Positions 51,075-59,488 of a DNA stretch of 64,000 nucleotides are shown piece after piece (position 1 is the first letter of the stretch; the number at the start of each line of letters is the position of its first letter). The DNA comes from Amycolatopsis jejuensis. GTDB lineage: Bacteria; Actinomycetota; Actinomycetes; Mycobacteriales; Pseudonocardiaceae. Below the pieces are notes generated by a model. The model did no database searches and was not told the DNA's origin. It saw only the letters and a list, made by a program, of their open reading frames with translations. The stretch spans positions 62,001-126,000 of the forward strand of contig NZ_JNYZ01000015.1 in NCBI RefSeq assembly GCF_000717335.1. The letters are read 5' to 3'. The position numbers and the translations under genes were made by a program.

Positions 51075-51463
51075 TTCCCCTGGCGTCGGGGACACACGCC
51101 CGGTGTGTGTTCCCGGCGCAGTCGTCCCACTGTGGTAACGGCATCGAGTGCGGGGAGAAAACGGTGAGAGTTCCGTTCAACGTGGTGACGTCCTCCGGCG
51201 GGCACCGGGCCTGGCGACCGGCCTCGACCGACTCGACGTGGCCCAAAGGTGTCGAACTCACCCACCGGAACTGCTGGCTCAACGCCGTGCCCCTCGGCTG
51301 GCACACCAGGCCATGGGCGGCAAGCTCGACGCCGCATCCGACCGCGACCCGACATCGACCCAAAGCATCCAAGCTTTTTCAGCGAAACGACCGAGAAGTT
51401 TCACGCAGGAAGCCTGATTCGAAACATTCGGACGCCTTGCCGCTACCGAAGGAGGAAACCGTC
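51075..51463. other. Gap between LLM and flavin reductase genes, with one hairpin
   Basis: The stretch holds a hairpin at 51088-51114 (GGGGACACAC paired with GTGTGTGTTCCC, one bulge) shortly after the LLM stop, which could terminate or attenuate the LLM transcript. The remaining roughly 340 bases show no recognisable gene or repeat. The flavin reductase start at 51464 is preceded by GAAGGAGGA. Confidence 0.45.
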
Positions 51464-51961
51464 ATGGAGGAGCTGAAACCGTTCAGTGACGACCCCGTCG
51501 AGATTCGGGCAACCTACGGGTACATTCCGGCCGCAGTGGTCGCCGTCTGCGCGATCGTTGACGACAAACCGGTCGGCATGGCCGCCAGCTCGTTCACGTG
51601 TGTGTCGCTCGATCCGCCGTTGGTTTCTGTGTGCATCCAAACTGGTTCCACGACGTGGCCGAAGCTTCGCAGTCGGCCTCGGCTGGGACTGAGTGTCCTC
51701 GGCGAGCACCAGCACGACGAATGCGTTGGCCTGTCACGCAAGACCGGAAATCGTTTCGCCGCCATCGAGTGGACGGCAGTGTCGAGCGGAAGTGTCTTGA
51801 TCGACGGAGCCGGCTTGTGGCTGGAGTGTTCCCTCTACGCTGAGATGCCGGCCGGCGATCACCAAATCGCCCTTTTGCGGATCCACTCCTCGTTGAGCGA
51901 GCCAGGCGTGGAGCCCATCGTCTTTCAAACCAGCAAATTTCGACGCCTTCGCGCAGCCTGA
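51464..51961 (+). CDS. Flavin reductase (FMN/FAD reductase domain)
   Basis: A 165-residue split-barrel flavin reductase of the HpaC/DszD kind, which reduces free FMN or FAD with NAD(P)H for a partner monooxygenase. Typical blocks are GMAASSFTCVSLDPPLVSVC (flavin phosphate contacts), SVLGEHQHDECVGLSRK and ECSLYAEMPAGDHQIALLRI. The ATG at 51464 has GAAGGAGGA. It is followed 5 bases later by the RibBA-like gene, so flavin synthesis and flavin reduction are coupled, with the LLM enzyme as the likely user. Confidence 0.85.
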   Translation: MEELKPFSDDPVEIRATYGYIPAAVVAVCAIVDDKPVGMAASSFTCVSLDPPLVSVCIQTGSTTWPKLRSRPRLGLSVLGEHQHDECVGLSRKTGNRFAAIEWTAVSSGSVLIDGAGLWLECSLYAEMPAGDHQIALLRIHSSLSEPGVEPIVFQTSKFRRLRAA

Positions 51962-51966
51962 CGACA

Positions 51967-53088
51967 ATGCGCCACTCCACCACGGGAAGCAGCCCGTCTT
52001 CGATTTCGCCACCCGGCAAGAGCGGACTCGAACGGGTTCAGCGCGCGATCGTGGAACTGCAACGTGGAGCAGCTGTGGTCGTCGCTGACGATCCAGCCCG
52101 GGAGAACGAGGGCGACCTCATCTTCGCTGCAGAGGCAGCGACGACGCAGCTTGTTGCCTTCACCGTCCGGCACACCTCGGGCTTTCTGTGCGTTGCTCTC
52201 CCCGAAGAGACCTGCAGGCGTCTCTGGCTGCAACCGATCACGCACCGCAATCAGGATCGTCATGGGACTGCCTACCAGGTGCCCGTCGACCTGCGCGGCA
52301 CAGGTACGGGCATTTCGGCGACCGCACGGGCACAGACGATCGTCGCGCTGAGCACCCCGGAAGCCAACGCGGAAGATTTCCTTCGGCCGGGACACGTCGT
52401 CCCACTCCAGGCGAAGGCCGGAGGTGTACGTGAGCGACCAGGCCATACGGAGGCTGCTGTCGACCTCATGCGTCTTGCCGGAATGCGGCAGGCCGCTGCG
52501 CTCTGCGAGATCGTCAGCACCGAAGACCCGACCCGGATGGCTGCGGGGTCCGAGCTGACTCGCTTCGCCACCGAACACGGACTTGTCGTCGTATACATCG
52601 CCGACATCGCCGAACATCTGCGACGAACGACCCGGCTCGACCTCACCCTCACAGATCCGGTCGCGCTGCCGACCGAGCACGGCCACCTCCGCGCGTTCGG
52701 CGTACGCGACGACGCCAGCAACGCTGAACATCTCGTTGTGTTCGGTGGTGATTCAATCGCCGAAACGGACCACTCTGAGGTCAGAGTGCATCGCGAGTGC
52801 TTACTGGGGAATACCTTCCGTTCGGCAGGATGTGAGTGTGGCCGCAGGTTAGCCGAGGAGCTTCGAAGGATAGCTGAGAACAATCGCGGCATGATTATTT
52901 ATCTACGCCAAGGCAGCCGCGATATCGCCAACGGGTTCACCTGTCCATGGGGTGCCGAGGACGCTCACACCGACGCCCTCGCCCGGGCAATCCTCGCGGA
53001 ACTCGGAACGCCGACTGTTCGAGACGGAACCTTCGCAGAAGGGCGGTGGCGCCCGCGGGCGCGTACGCACTCCGGGGCCACCGCCTGA
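51967..53088 (+). CDS. RibBA-like protein with intact DHBP synthase and degenerate GTP cyclohydrolase II domain
   Basis: A 373-residue two-domain protein. The N-domain has the 3,4-dihydroxy-2-butanone-4-phosphate synthase motifs: VVVADDPARENEGDLIFAA (residues 37-55) and GHTEAAVDLMRLAG. The C-domain begins LPTEHGHLRAFGV and keeps the zinc triad HRECLLGNTFRSAGCECG. The catalytic QEGRGIGL loop is replaced by RQGSRDIANGFTC, and the domain is about 50-70 residues short. It probably supplies only the DHBP branch of riboflavin synthesis. It is a catabolic-operon paralogue, not the housekeeping rib gene. Confidence 0.8.
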   Translation: MRHSTTGSSPSSISPPGKSGLERVQRAIVELQRGAAVVVADDPARENEGDLIFAAEAATTQLVAFTVRHTSGFLCVALPEETCRRLWLQPITHRNQDRHGTAYQVPVDLRGTGTGISATARAQTIVALSTPEANAEDFLRPGHVVPLQAKAGGVRERPGHTEAAVDLMRLAGMRQAAALCEIVSTEDPTRMAAGSELTRFATEHGLVVVYIADIAEHLRRTTRLDLTLTDPVALPTEHGHLRAFGVRDDASNAEHLVVFGGDSIAETDHSEVRVHRECLLGNTFRSAGCECGRRLAEELRRIAENNRGMIIYLRQGSRDIANGFTCPWGAEDAHTDALARAILAELGTPTVRDGTFAEGRWRPRARTHSGATA

Positions 53089-53128
53089 TGCCATCTGCGC
53101 CGTTGCCAGCTAGCCCCGATACCGTTCA

Positions 53129-53560
53129 GTGAAGCCGGTCTCGGTTCGTCGATTGTCGGATCTGGTGTCAGTGGGAGTGTTGACTCGGGCGTTCCCGCCA
53201 GGGGTGGTTGACGAGGTGATCGCGGCGTCGGGCCGGACCGAGCAGCGCCATCGCAGTCTGCCGGCGCGGGTGATGGCGTACTTCGCGATCGGGATGGGCC
53301 TGTACTCGGAAGGGTCGAGGTCGGTCGCGGCGGGGCGAGACCGCGTTGACGACCGACCCTTCGGGCAGCCTGAATCCGTGCCGACCGGCCTCGATACGGG
53401 ATGCCTTCTCCACCAAGGTTGTCGGCCGCGCCGTACTCACGGCGCTGGACGACGCCCTGCACTCCCGTGACGTCCATGATGGACAGTTGATCCATCACAG
53501 CGACAAGGGCTGTCAAGACACGGCACTGCGGTTCACGCAGCGTCTGGCCTCCTGCACGAG
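53129..53560 (+). pseudogene. Transposase debris: IS4-type N-terminus joined to IS3-type integrase fragment
   Basis: From 53129 one frame reads SVGVLTRAFPPGVVDEVIAA then RHRSLPARVMAYFAIGMGLY, the N-terminal domain of an IS4-family (IS1182/ISL-like) actinobacterial transposase. It breaks off near 53330. From about 53399 another frame reads DAFSTKVVGRAVLTALDDAL and LIHHSDKGCQDTALRFTQRL, the DDE core of an IS3-family OrfB including the HSDxG motif. Neither has the rest of its gene. No terminal inverted repeats were found. Confidence 0.75.
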
Positions 53561-53685
53561 CTGCTCCCCCGGCTCGCCCCGGGCGCCGTGCACGCACCGC
53601 TCTGATGATCGACCCGGCGATCCGGCACCTGAAGGACCTGGTCACGCGAACGCCGGACCACCCTGCGTACCTGCAATCCTGACCG

Positions 53686-53994
53686 TCAGCCGGTCCCCTC
53701 CGCCAGGTTGCGGCGCTTGGCCTCCGTCACGAAGGCTCCGGTCGCGTCCGCCACCCAGGTGCTGAACTTTGTCGGGTCGGAGAGCCCCAAGCTGAGGTTC
53801 TGCAGGGTTTCCGAGCGCCACTTCGAGAGGAACTCGTCGGACAGCCCGAACTCCTCCAGCACTGCGATGAGCTGCTCGCCCCAGTGGACGATCCGGGCGG
53901 CGGCCACCAGTGACGTCTCCTCGATCACGACCGGGCCTGCGGTGTACATCCCGGAGATGATCTCGAACAACCGGTCTTCGATTCGCGCGGTCAT
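53686..53994 (-). CDS. Small protein of unknown function
   Basis: A 102-residue acidic, mostly helical protein beginning MTARIEDRLFEIISGMYTAG, with IVHWGEQLIAVLEEFGLSDE and TKFSTWVADATGAFVTEAKR. The family is not recognised. The ATG at 53994 shares one base with the nitroreductase stop (TGATG), so it is translated with it and may be a subunit or regulator of that enzyme. It is the last gene of the leftward hyuA operon; transposase debris follows. Confidence 0.7.
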   Translation of the reverse strand: MTARIEDRLFEIISGMYTAGPVVIEETSLVAAARIVHWGEQLIAVLEEFGLSDEFLSKWRSETLQNLSLGLSDPTKFSTWVADATGAFVTEAKRRNLAEGTG

Positions 53995-54542
53995 CAGCGT
54001 TCCACCTCGTCGTATGCGGTGCCGAAGGTGTTGTGGTGCACGTTCGGCAGGAACGTCCTGCCCTTCGCCGCCGGGAGCTTCGGGCTGGCGATCGGGTGTC
54101 CGACGACCACCGTGACGTCCGGCCGGAACCCCTCCGGGAGATCGAACAGCCGGCGCACCGCGTCGTCGCTCCAGCTCGTGACCGTGCAGATGCCCAGCCC
54201 CAGGCTGCGTGCCATCAGGCCGAGATGGGCGCACGCCGCGCCCGCGTCCAGCCGCGACGCGTGTTCCCGGCCCGCCGGTGCGTCGATGGCGGGATTGGTC
54301 AGATCCGAGCACAGCACGAGGATCAGCGAAGGATCGGCGATCGCCAGGAAACCCGGCAGCACCTGCTTCGCGGTCTTGATCAGCGCCGGATCGTCCACGA
54401 CGACCAGGTGCCGCACGCCCGGCCGCCCCTGCTGCGACCGACCGGCCGCCCACACCAGCTTGTGCACGTCCTCCTTCGCCACCGGCCGCCCGTCGAACTC
54501 CCGGTGCATCCGGCGCCGCCGGATCGCCATCTCCAGATCCAT
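53994..54542 (-). CDS. Nitroreductase family protein
   Basis: A 182-residue FMN-dependent oxidoreductase: MDLEMAIRRRRMHREFDGRP (FMN-binding arginines), VHKLVWAAGRSQQGRPGVRH, GAACAHLGLMARSLGLGICT and VTVVVGHPIASPK. The ATG at 54542 follows AAGGA. The frame is open upstream into the carboxylesterase relic, so a longer fusion protein from 55775 is possible in principle. It may reduce nitro or quinone groups or act as an ene-type dehydrogenase. Confidence 0.85.
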   Translation of the reverse strand: MDLEMAIRRRRMHREFDGRPVAKEDVHKLVWAAGRSQQGRPGVRHLVVVDDPALIKTAKQVLPGFLAIADPSLILVLCSDLTNPAIDAPAGREHASRLDAGAACAHLGLMARSLGLGICTVTSWSDDAVRRLFDLPEGFRPDVTVVVGHPIASPKLPAAKGRTFLPNVHHNTFGTAYDEVER

Positions 54543-55775
54543 TCCTGTCCTTTCTTCTCGCGAGTCAGTGGTCGGGTTTCCGGCGGAACAATTCCGGCGG
54601 CGTGGCCGGGGCGGCCGGAGCGAGGGCCGGTCCGGCGGTGGCTCGGTGCACGTGGCGTCGTCGAGCCCGTCGAGCATCGGCGCGTCCATCCACAATGGAC
54701 TGTTAGCGAAGAGGAACGGCAATTCGATGCAGTGACAGGAAACGAACCGCAGGCCGCGCCAGTCGAATTCGCAGACGTAGGCAGGTTTACGGCCAGCTCG
54801 TCGTTCTGCGACCGCGGCGGCGGGGGCGCGGAAGCCGGCGTCGGTCACGATCTCGCCGAGGACTTTTCCGCGGCTGCCGGTGCGGTAATGGGCGTAGAGC
54901 GATTCGGGGTCGGCGTAGTCCCGGGCGAGGGCGGCGACCCGGTCCGCACCACCGACCGCGAGGTCCGCATCGAAGAACGCACGCATCTCCTGACCGGTGG
55001 TCCCGGCGAGCACGTCCAGCTCGGCGGCGGCATCCAGCGCGTCGAGCGGGCTCTGCAACGTGTGCCGATTGCGGGCGATCGCCCCGGCGGCGGCGACCAG
55101 ATCCGCCGTGGCGACGGTACGCAGCCTGGCCGCGTCCTCGGGACGTACTCCCGGCTCGGCAAGCAGGTCGGCGGCCACCTCGGTCGCGTCCTCCGGGGAG
55201 AGCAGCGGCCACGCGTACGGCGCGCTCTGCAGCAGAACACGCACGATCAGCGGCCGGGTCTCGGGCGCGGCAGCGAGCAGCGCGGCGGAATTCCCGCCCG
55301 CGGACTGGCCGCCGACAGTGATCCGCGCCGGATCACCGCCGAACGCCGCGATTTCCCGGTGCACCCAGTGCAGTGCGGCACGCTGGTCGGCGAACCCGAG
55401 GTTCCCCTCGCCGAGTGCCGGGTCCAGCTCCCCCGGATACGCGTACCCGAGCGGCCCGAGCCGATAGCCGGCCGTGCCGACGACGATCTGCTGCGGCCGG
55501 GCCGGCCGCACACCGTCGTACGCCGGCCAGCCGCCGGACCCGGTGGCCCAGGCGCCACCGTGCAGCCGGAAAAGCACCGGCCACGATCCGTCGACGCCGG
55601 GAGTCCACCCATCGAGCGTGCGGCAGCCGTCTTCGACGGTGTCGCCGAGCGGATCCCCCATCACCGCTGCCGGTCGCGACGGTGCTTGCGGTGCGGCGGG
55701 CCCAGGCCGGGTCGCGTCCCGGACTCCCTGCCCCGACCCGGGTTCCGGCGGCGAGCCTTGCTGGGCAATGCGCAT
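54543..55775 (-). pseudogene. Decayed type-B carboxylesterase running in frame into the nitroreductase
   Basis: The frame starts at ATG 55775 behind an ideal GGAGG. The core of a PnbA-like carboxylesterase is present: VLFRLHGGAWATGSG, ALHWVHREIAAFGGDPARIT, the nucleophile GGQSAGGNSAALLAA and the histidine region VSCHCIELPFLFANS. The first 60 residues are short and scrambled compared with the family (VEDGCRTLDGWTP for SEDCLTLNVWTP). The C-terminal 50-60 residues are lost, replaced by a proline/arginine-rich linker with no stop before the nitroreductase ATG. It is probably inactive, unless the fusion is real. Confidence 0.65.
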
Positions 55776-55892
55776 CTCTGACCTCCGTCGCAAACTCGCG
55801 ATACGGCGTGAACCTGGTCCGGCCGCCGAGGGGAACGTCAAGCAAAAGCAACACCTATTCGCTTCCCCCGTCCGACGGCCGGAACCGCGAGT

Positions 55893-56891
55893 TCACGGCA
55901 ACGCCTTTCGCAGCAAGCGGAGCATGTTGCCGCTCAGCACGGCGTCGATCTCGGCGTCGCTCAGGCCGCGGCGCTGCAGGGCCTCCGCCAGTGCCGGGAA
56001 GTGCTGCGGACCCTCGAGGCCGTCGAGCCCGGCGAACATGTCGACGCCCGGCGGGAGCCGTTCGGTGAGGTACTTGGGCGGGGAGACGACCTCGGCCGAC
56101 CGCGCCATGAAGTCGGCACCGATGCCGACGTGCTCGACGCCGGCCACGTCGATCGCGTGGCAGATGTGTTCGGCCATCCGGTGCGCCGACCGGTCTGCCG
56201 AACCGAGGATCATGGGGACCGCGGCGATCCCGACGACACCGTCCACCGCCCGCAGCGCCCGGAGCTGGCTGTCGGTGAGATTGCGCGGGATGGGATTCAG
56301 TGCCGCGCAACCGGTGTGGCTGCAGAGCACCTGCCCGCCGCGCGCGCTCGTCAGCTCCAGCACGTCGTCGAACGTCCTCGCGTTGGCGTGTGCCACGTCC
56401 ATGATCACCCCGAGGGCGACCAGCCGTTCGGTGAGCTCGCGGCCGAACACGCTCACCCCGCCGTGCGGCGGCTCGCTGCAGCCGTCGGCCGCGGCGTTGC
56501 GGTGGTTCCAGGTGAGCCCGACCATCCGCACCCCGGCCTCGACGAGCACCTCGGCGGCGGCGGCGTTCCGGCCGAGGCCGTCGACGCCCTCCAGCGCCAG
56601 GATCAGCCCGATCCGGCCGGACGCCAGCGCCGACTCCAGGTCCGCGGCGGTGCGGACCGGCTGCACGTGCTCGCGGTTGGCCCGGCACGCCTTGTGGAAC
56701 GCAGCTGCCTGATGCAGCAGCTGGTCACCGGCAGCGCCGGGAAGCACCGCGTCCTCCGCGGACAGCGCGCACACCTGAACCCCGACGCCGCCGGCCCGCA
56801 GCGGCTCGAGCAGGTGCCGTCCGAAGGGGTTGGGCTCGTGCCTGCGCAGCCACAGCTCGACGAGCAGGTCGTTGTGCGCATCGACGATCAC
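55893..56891 (-). CDS. Renal-dipeptidase-type (M19) peptidase
   Basis: A 332-residue zinc dipeptidase. All metal ligands are visible: VDAHNDLLVELW (HxD), ALEGVDGLGRN (bridging Glu), MDVAHANARTFDD and LCSHTGCAAL (two His) and IGADFMARS (Asp). M19 enzymes cleave dipeptides, including those with D-residues or dehydro-residues. The GTG at 56891 overlaps the MFS stop (GTGA). Beside the hydantoinase-like hyuAB genes it suggests a pathway for cyclic or modified dipeptides. Confidence 0.9.
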   Translation of the reverse strand: MIVDAHNDLLVELWLRRHEPNPFGRHLLEPLRAGGVGVQVCALSAEDAVLPGAAGDQLLHQAAAFHKACRANREHVQPVRTAADLESALASGRIGLILALEGVDGLGRNAAAAEVLVEAGVRMVGLTWNHRNAAADGCSEPPHGGVSVFGRELTERLVALGVIMDVAHANARTFDDVLELTSARGGQVLCSHTGCAALNPIPRNLTDSQLRALRAVDGVVGIAAVPMILGSADRSAHRMAEHICHAIDVAGVEHVGIGADFMARSAEVVSPPKYLTERLPPGVDMFAGLDGLEGPQHFPALAEALQRRGLSDAEIDAVLSGNMLRLLRKALP

Positions 56892-58288
56892 GGTCGCCTC
56901 CCGGTGTCGTCCGGATTCGGGGTCATCATCATCTTTTCTCCGTTCCCCGCGGCTGTGCGGACCCTGGCGGCGAGGACAGCGAGCCCGGCCACCGGCAGGA
57001 CGACGAGCAAGCAGAACACCGCTGGCAGCCCGGTCACGTCCGCGAGCCCGCCGGCGAGCGCGGCGCCGATACTCGCCCCGGTCAGGAAGATCAGCGTCGC
57101 GATCCCGATCGCGACCCCCCGGTCGGTCGTCGCCACGGCCTCGTCCACGGCGGCGATCAACGCCGACTGGCCGATCCCGAACGCGACGATCAGGAGCATC
57201 ATCGCCACGGCGAGCAGGACGGGCAGCCGGGTCTGCACGGCCACGGCGGCCATCGGCAGCGCCCCGGCAGTGAGCACGCAGGCCACCGCGATCGCACGGG
57301 GTGCGGCCAGCCGCCCGAGTGCCTGCCGGGCGACCCGTGGCGAAAGGAACCCGGCGAGTGCGGCAGGCACCATCAGCAGGCCGATCCGCAGCGGGGTCCA
57401 GCCCCATCCGGCCGCGGCGATCGGGACCCCGACGAGCAGGCCGAACCAGCTCGCCGGTACCGCGGCCGCAGCGAATGCGCACCGCAGCACACCCGGGTTC
57501 GTGACGACCCGGCGCGGCAGGAACCCGTCCGGACGCGCGCGCACCCAGGCGGCAATGGCCGGGGTACCCGTTGTGAGCAGCGCCAGCCCGACGACGGCCG
57601 TCACCGCACCGGACGCAGGCGACTGCAGCAGCAGTACCAGCCCCGACGCGGCCACGGCGACGAGCACGGCGCCGGTCCGGTCGATCCGCTCACCGGTGCC
57701 CCCCGCCGGGGCCAGCTTGGCGAGCACCGGAACGGCGAGCAATCCCAGCGCCGGCAATGCCATCGCCAGCCGCCAGCCGCCGAGTTGTTCCAGTCCCCCG
57801 CCCAGCACCGGGCCCAGCGCGCTGAACGTACCCGCCACCCCGGCCAGCCTGCCCAGTGCAGCACTGCGGCCGGATCCGGCCAGCAGCGTGGTGACCAGTG
57901 CCGTCGCGAGCACCGGGATACTCGCGGCACCGAAACCCTGTACGACCCGCGCGACGATCAGGAACGGAAAGCCGGGAGCGAGCGCAGACCCGATCGCCCC
58001 GGCCGCCATCACCACGATGCCGATGCACAGCGGCAGCCGGAGACCGGCAGCGTCGGCGAGCCGGCCGTGCAGCGGCGTCGCGACGGCGAGCATCACGGCG
58101 TACGAGCTGATCACCCAAGCCGCCGCGCTGTGCCCGACGCCGAACGCGGCGCCCAGCTGGGGCACGGTCACCGTCGCCGCGGACGTACCGGTAGCGGAAA
58201 GACCGTAGAGGAGACCGAGAAAAGCGCCGGTCCGCCCGGGTGGAACCCGAGATTGCCGGTGCGCGGTACGGCCCTTTCCCTCACCCAC
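56888..58288 (-). CDS. Major facilitator superfamily transporter
   Basis: A 466-residue membrane protein with 12-14 hydrophobic segments. The drug/metabolite antiporter signatures are present: GRLADAAGLRLPLCIG after TM2, RVVQGFGAASIPVLATALVT at TM4 and GPVLGGGLEQLGGWRLAM at TM5 (motif C). The GTG at 58288 lies 4 bases after the aminotransferase stop. It overlaps the dipeptidase start. It could import the operon substrate or export a toxic intermediate; the DHA-like motif C favours export. Confidence 0.85.
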   Translation of the reverse strand: MGEGKGRTAHRQSRVPPGRTGAFLGLLYGLSATGTSAATVTVPQLGAAFGVGHSAAAWVISSYAVMLAVATPLHGRLADAAGLRLPLCIGIVVMAAGAIGSALAPGFPFLIVARVVQGFGAASIPVLATALVTTLLAGSGRSAALGRLAGVAGTFSALGPVLGGGLEQLGGWRLAMALPALGLLAVPVLAKLAPAGGTGERIDRTGAVLVAVAASGLVLLLQSPASGAVTAVVGLALLTTGTPAIAAWVRARPDGFLPRRVVTNPGVLRCAFAAAAVPASWFGLLVGVPIAAAGWGWTPLRIGLLMVPAALAGFLSPRVARQALGRLAAPRAIAVACVLTAGALPMAAVAVQTRLPVLLAVAMMLLIVAFGIGQSALIAAVDEAVATTDRGVAIGIATLIFLTGASIGAALAGGLADVTGLPAVFCLLVVLPVAGLAVLAARVRTAAGNGEKMMMTPNPDDTGRRP

Positions 58289-58291
58289 CGG

Positions 58292-59488
58292 TCATGACCT
58301 GCCCGTCGCGGCGGCATGCCGGCGCAGCGCCTGTACCAGCCGCTCGGTGGCGTCCAGGCAGTGCTGCCGCTCGGCGTGCGTGGCATAGACCAGCCGCAGG
58401 TGGTCACCGCTGCCGAACCGGTCCCCCTCGGTCGGGGCCACCATTGCCTCGTCGAGCAGATAGCGGGCGGCCGCAGCCGATCCGCCGTAGGCGGACACGT
58501 CGAGCCAGACGTAAAACCCTGCTTGCGGCCGGGTGTAGGGCAGGTTCGGCACCGTGTCGAGCAGCGCGCAGATCGCGTCGGCGCGGGCCATGTACTCCTG
58601 CCGGTAGTCCTCGACGAAGCCGGGGTTGCGCAGCGCGGCAACGGCGGCCGTCTGGGCGGCGGTGTTCGGAGCCCCCAGATACTCCACCGCGCACGAGTGC
58701 AGCACGTCGGTGATGTCGTCGGACGCGACGAGGTAGCCCACGCGATAACCGCACAGCCCCATCCCTTTCGACAGCGAGCAGATCGTGATCGTGCGCTCGA
58801 ACATCCCGGGCAGCGCGGCGGGGGTGACCATTTCGTGGCCGTCGAAAACAGTGTCCTCGAACGACTGGTCCACCACGAGGACCAAATCGTTGCGGCGCAC
58901 GAAATCCGCCAGCCGCTCCAGGGTCTGCCTGCGGTACACGGTCGCGGTCGGGTTGTTCGGGTTCGTGATCAGGACGATCTTCGTACGGGGTGTGAGCCGT
59001 TTCTCGAACTCCTCGATCCGCAGGTCGTACCCGTCCTCGGGAAAGGTCGGCACCCCGACCGTCGCCCCGCCCGCCAGCTCGCTCTCGAAATTGCACACGT
59101 AGGACGGGACCGGGGTCAGCACCTCATTGCGCGCACCCGGCGTCAGGAACGGCCGGATGCCGAACAGCAGCAACGCATCCGAGCCGCCGGAAATCGTGAC
59201 GTTGCGCTCCGGGTCGACCCGGATCCCGTTGACCCGCGCGAACTTCGCCGCGACCTCGTCGCGAAGCACGCGATCACCGATCGGCAGCGTGTAGTGCGCA
59301 CCCCCGCCGCGCAGGCTCGCGACGGCCGCCTCCTTCACGAAATCCGGCGTGACGTCGTCCGGCCGGAACGGGTCCGCCCAGCACATCATCGTCACGTCAC
59401 CGGTCCCGCCTGCCGCACCGAGATCCAGGAACCCGGACGATTTCCGGGCCGCATACACCGGATCCATCAGATGCCGCACCGACGTCAT
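58292..59488 (-). CDS. Class I/II PLP-dependent aminotransferase
   Basis: A 398-residue fold-type I enzyme. Visible are GAHYTLPIGDRVLRDEVAAK, TISGGSDALLLFGIRPFLTP, the PLP-ring segment VLITNPNNPTATVYRR, VVDQSFEDTVF and the Schiff-base lysine SLSKGMGLCGYRVGYL. Substrate binding ends with DHLRLVYATHAERQ. It is coupled by ATGA to hyuB. It probably transaminates an amino acid released by the upstream or downstream hydrolases. Confidence 0.9.
   Translation of the reverse strand: MTSVRHLMDPVYAARKSSGFLDLGAAGGTGDVTMMCWADPFRPDDVTPDFVKEAAVASLRGGGAHYTLPIGDRVLRDEVAAKFARVNGIRVDPERNVTISGGSDALLLFGIRPFLTPGARNEVLTPVPSYVCNFESELAGGATVGVPTFPEDGYDLRIEEFEKRLTPRTKIVLITNPNNPTATVYRRQTLERLADFVRRNDLVLVVDQSFEDTVFDGHEMVTPAALPGMFERTITICSLSKGMGLCGYRVGYLVASDDITDVLHSCAVEYLGAPNTAAQTAAVAALRNPGFVEDYRQEYMARADAICALLDTVPNLPYTRPQAGFYVWLDVSAYGGSAAAARYLLDEAMVAPTEGDRFGSGDHLRLVYATHAERQHCLDATERLVQALRRHAAATGRS

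Noticed and set aside
49881..53088. Bioluminescence (lux) cluster because of the luciferase-like enzyme and rib gene
   Set aside because: Only one luciferase-like chain exists, with no fatty-acid reductase genes. LLM enzymes are mostly non-luminescent monooxygenases.
53994..55841. A normal carboxylesterase gene
   Set aside because: The N-terminal part is scrambled and the C-terminal 50-60 residues are missing, and there is no stop before the nitroreductase; listed as decayed or fused instead.
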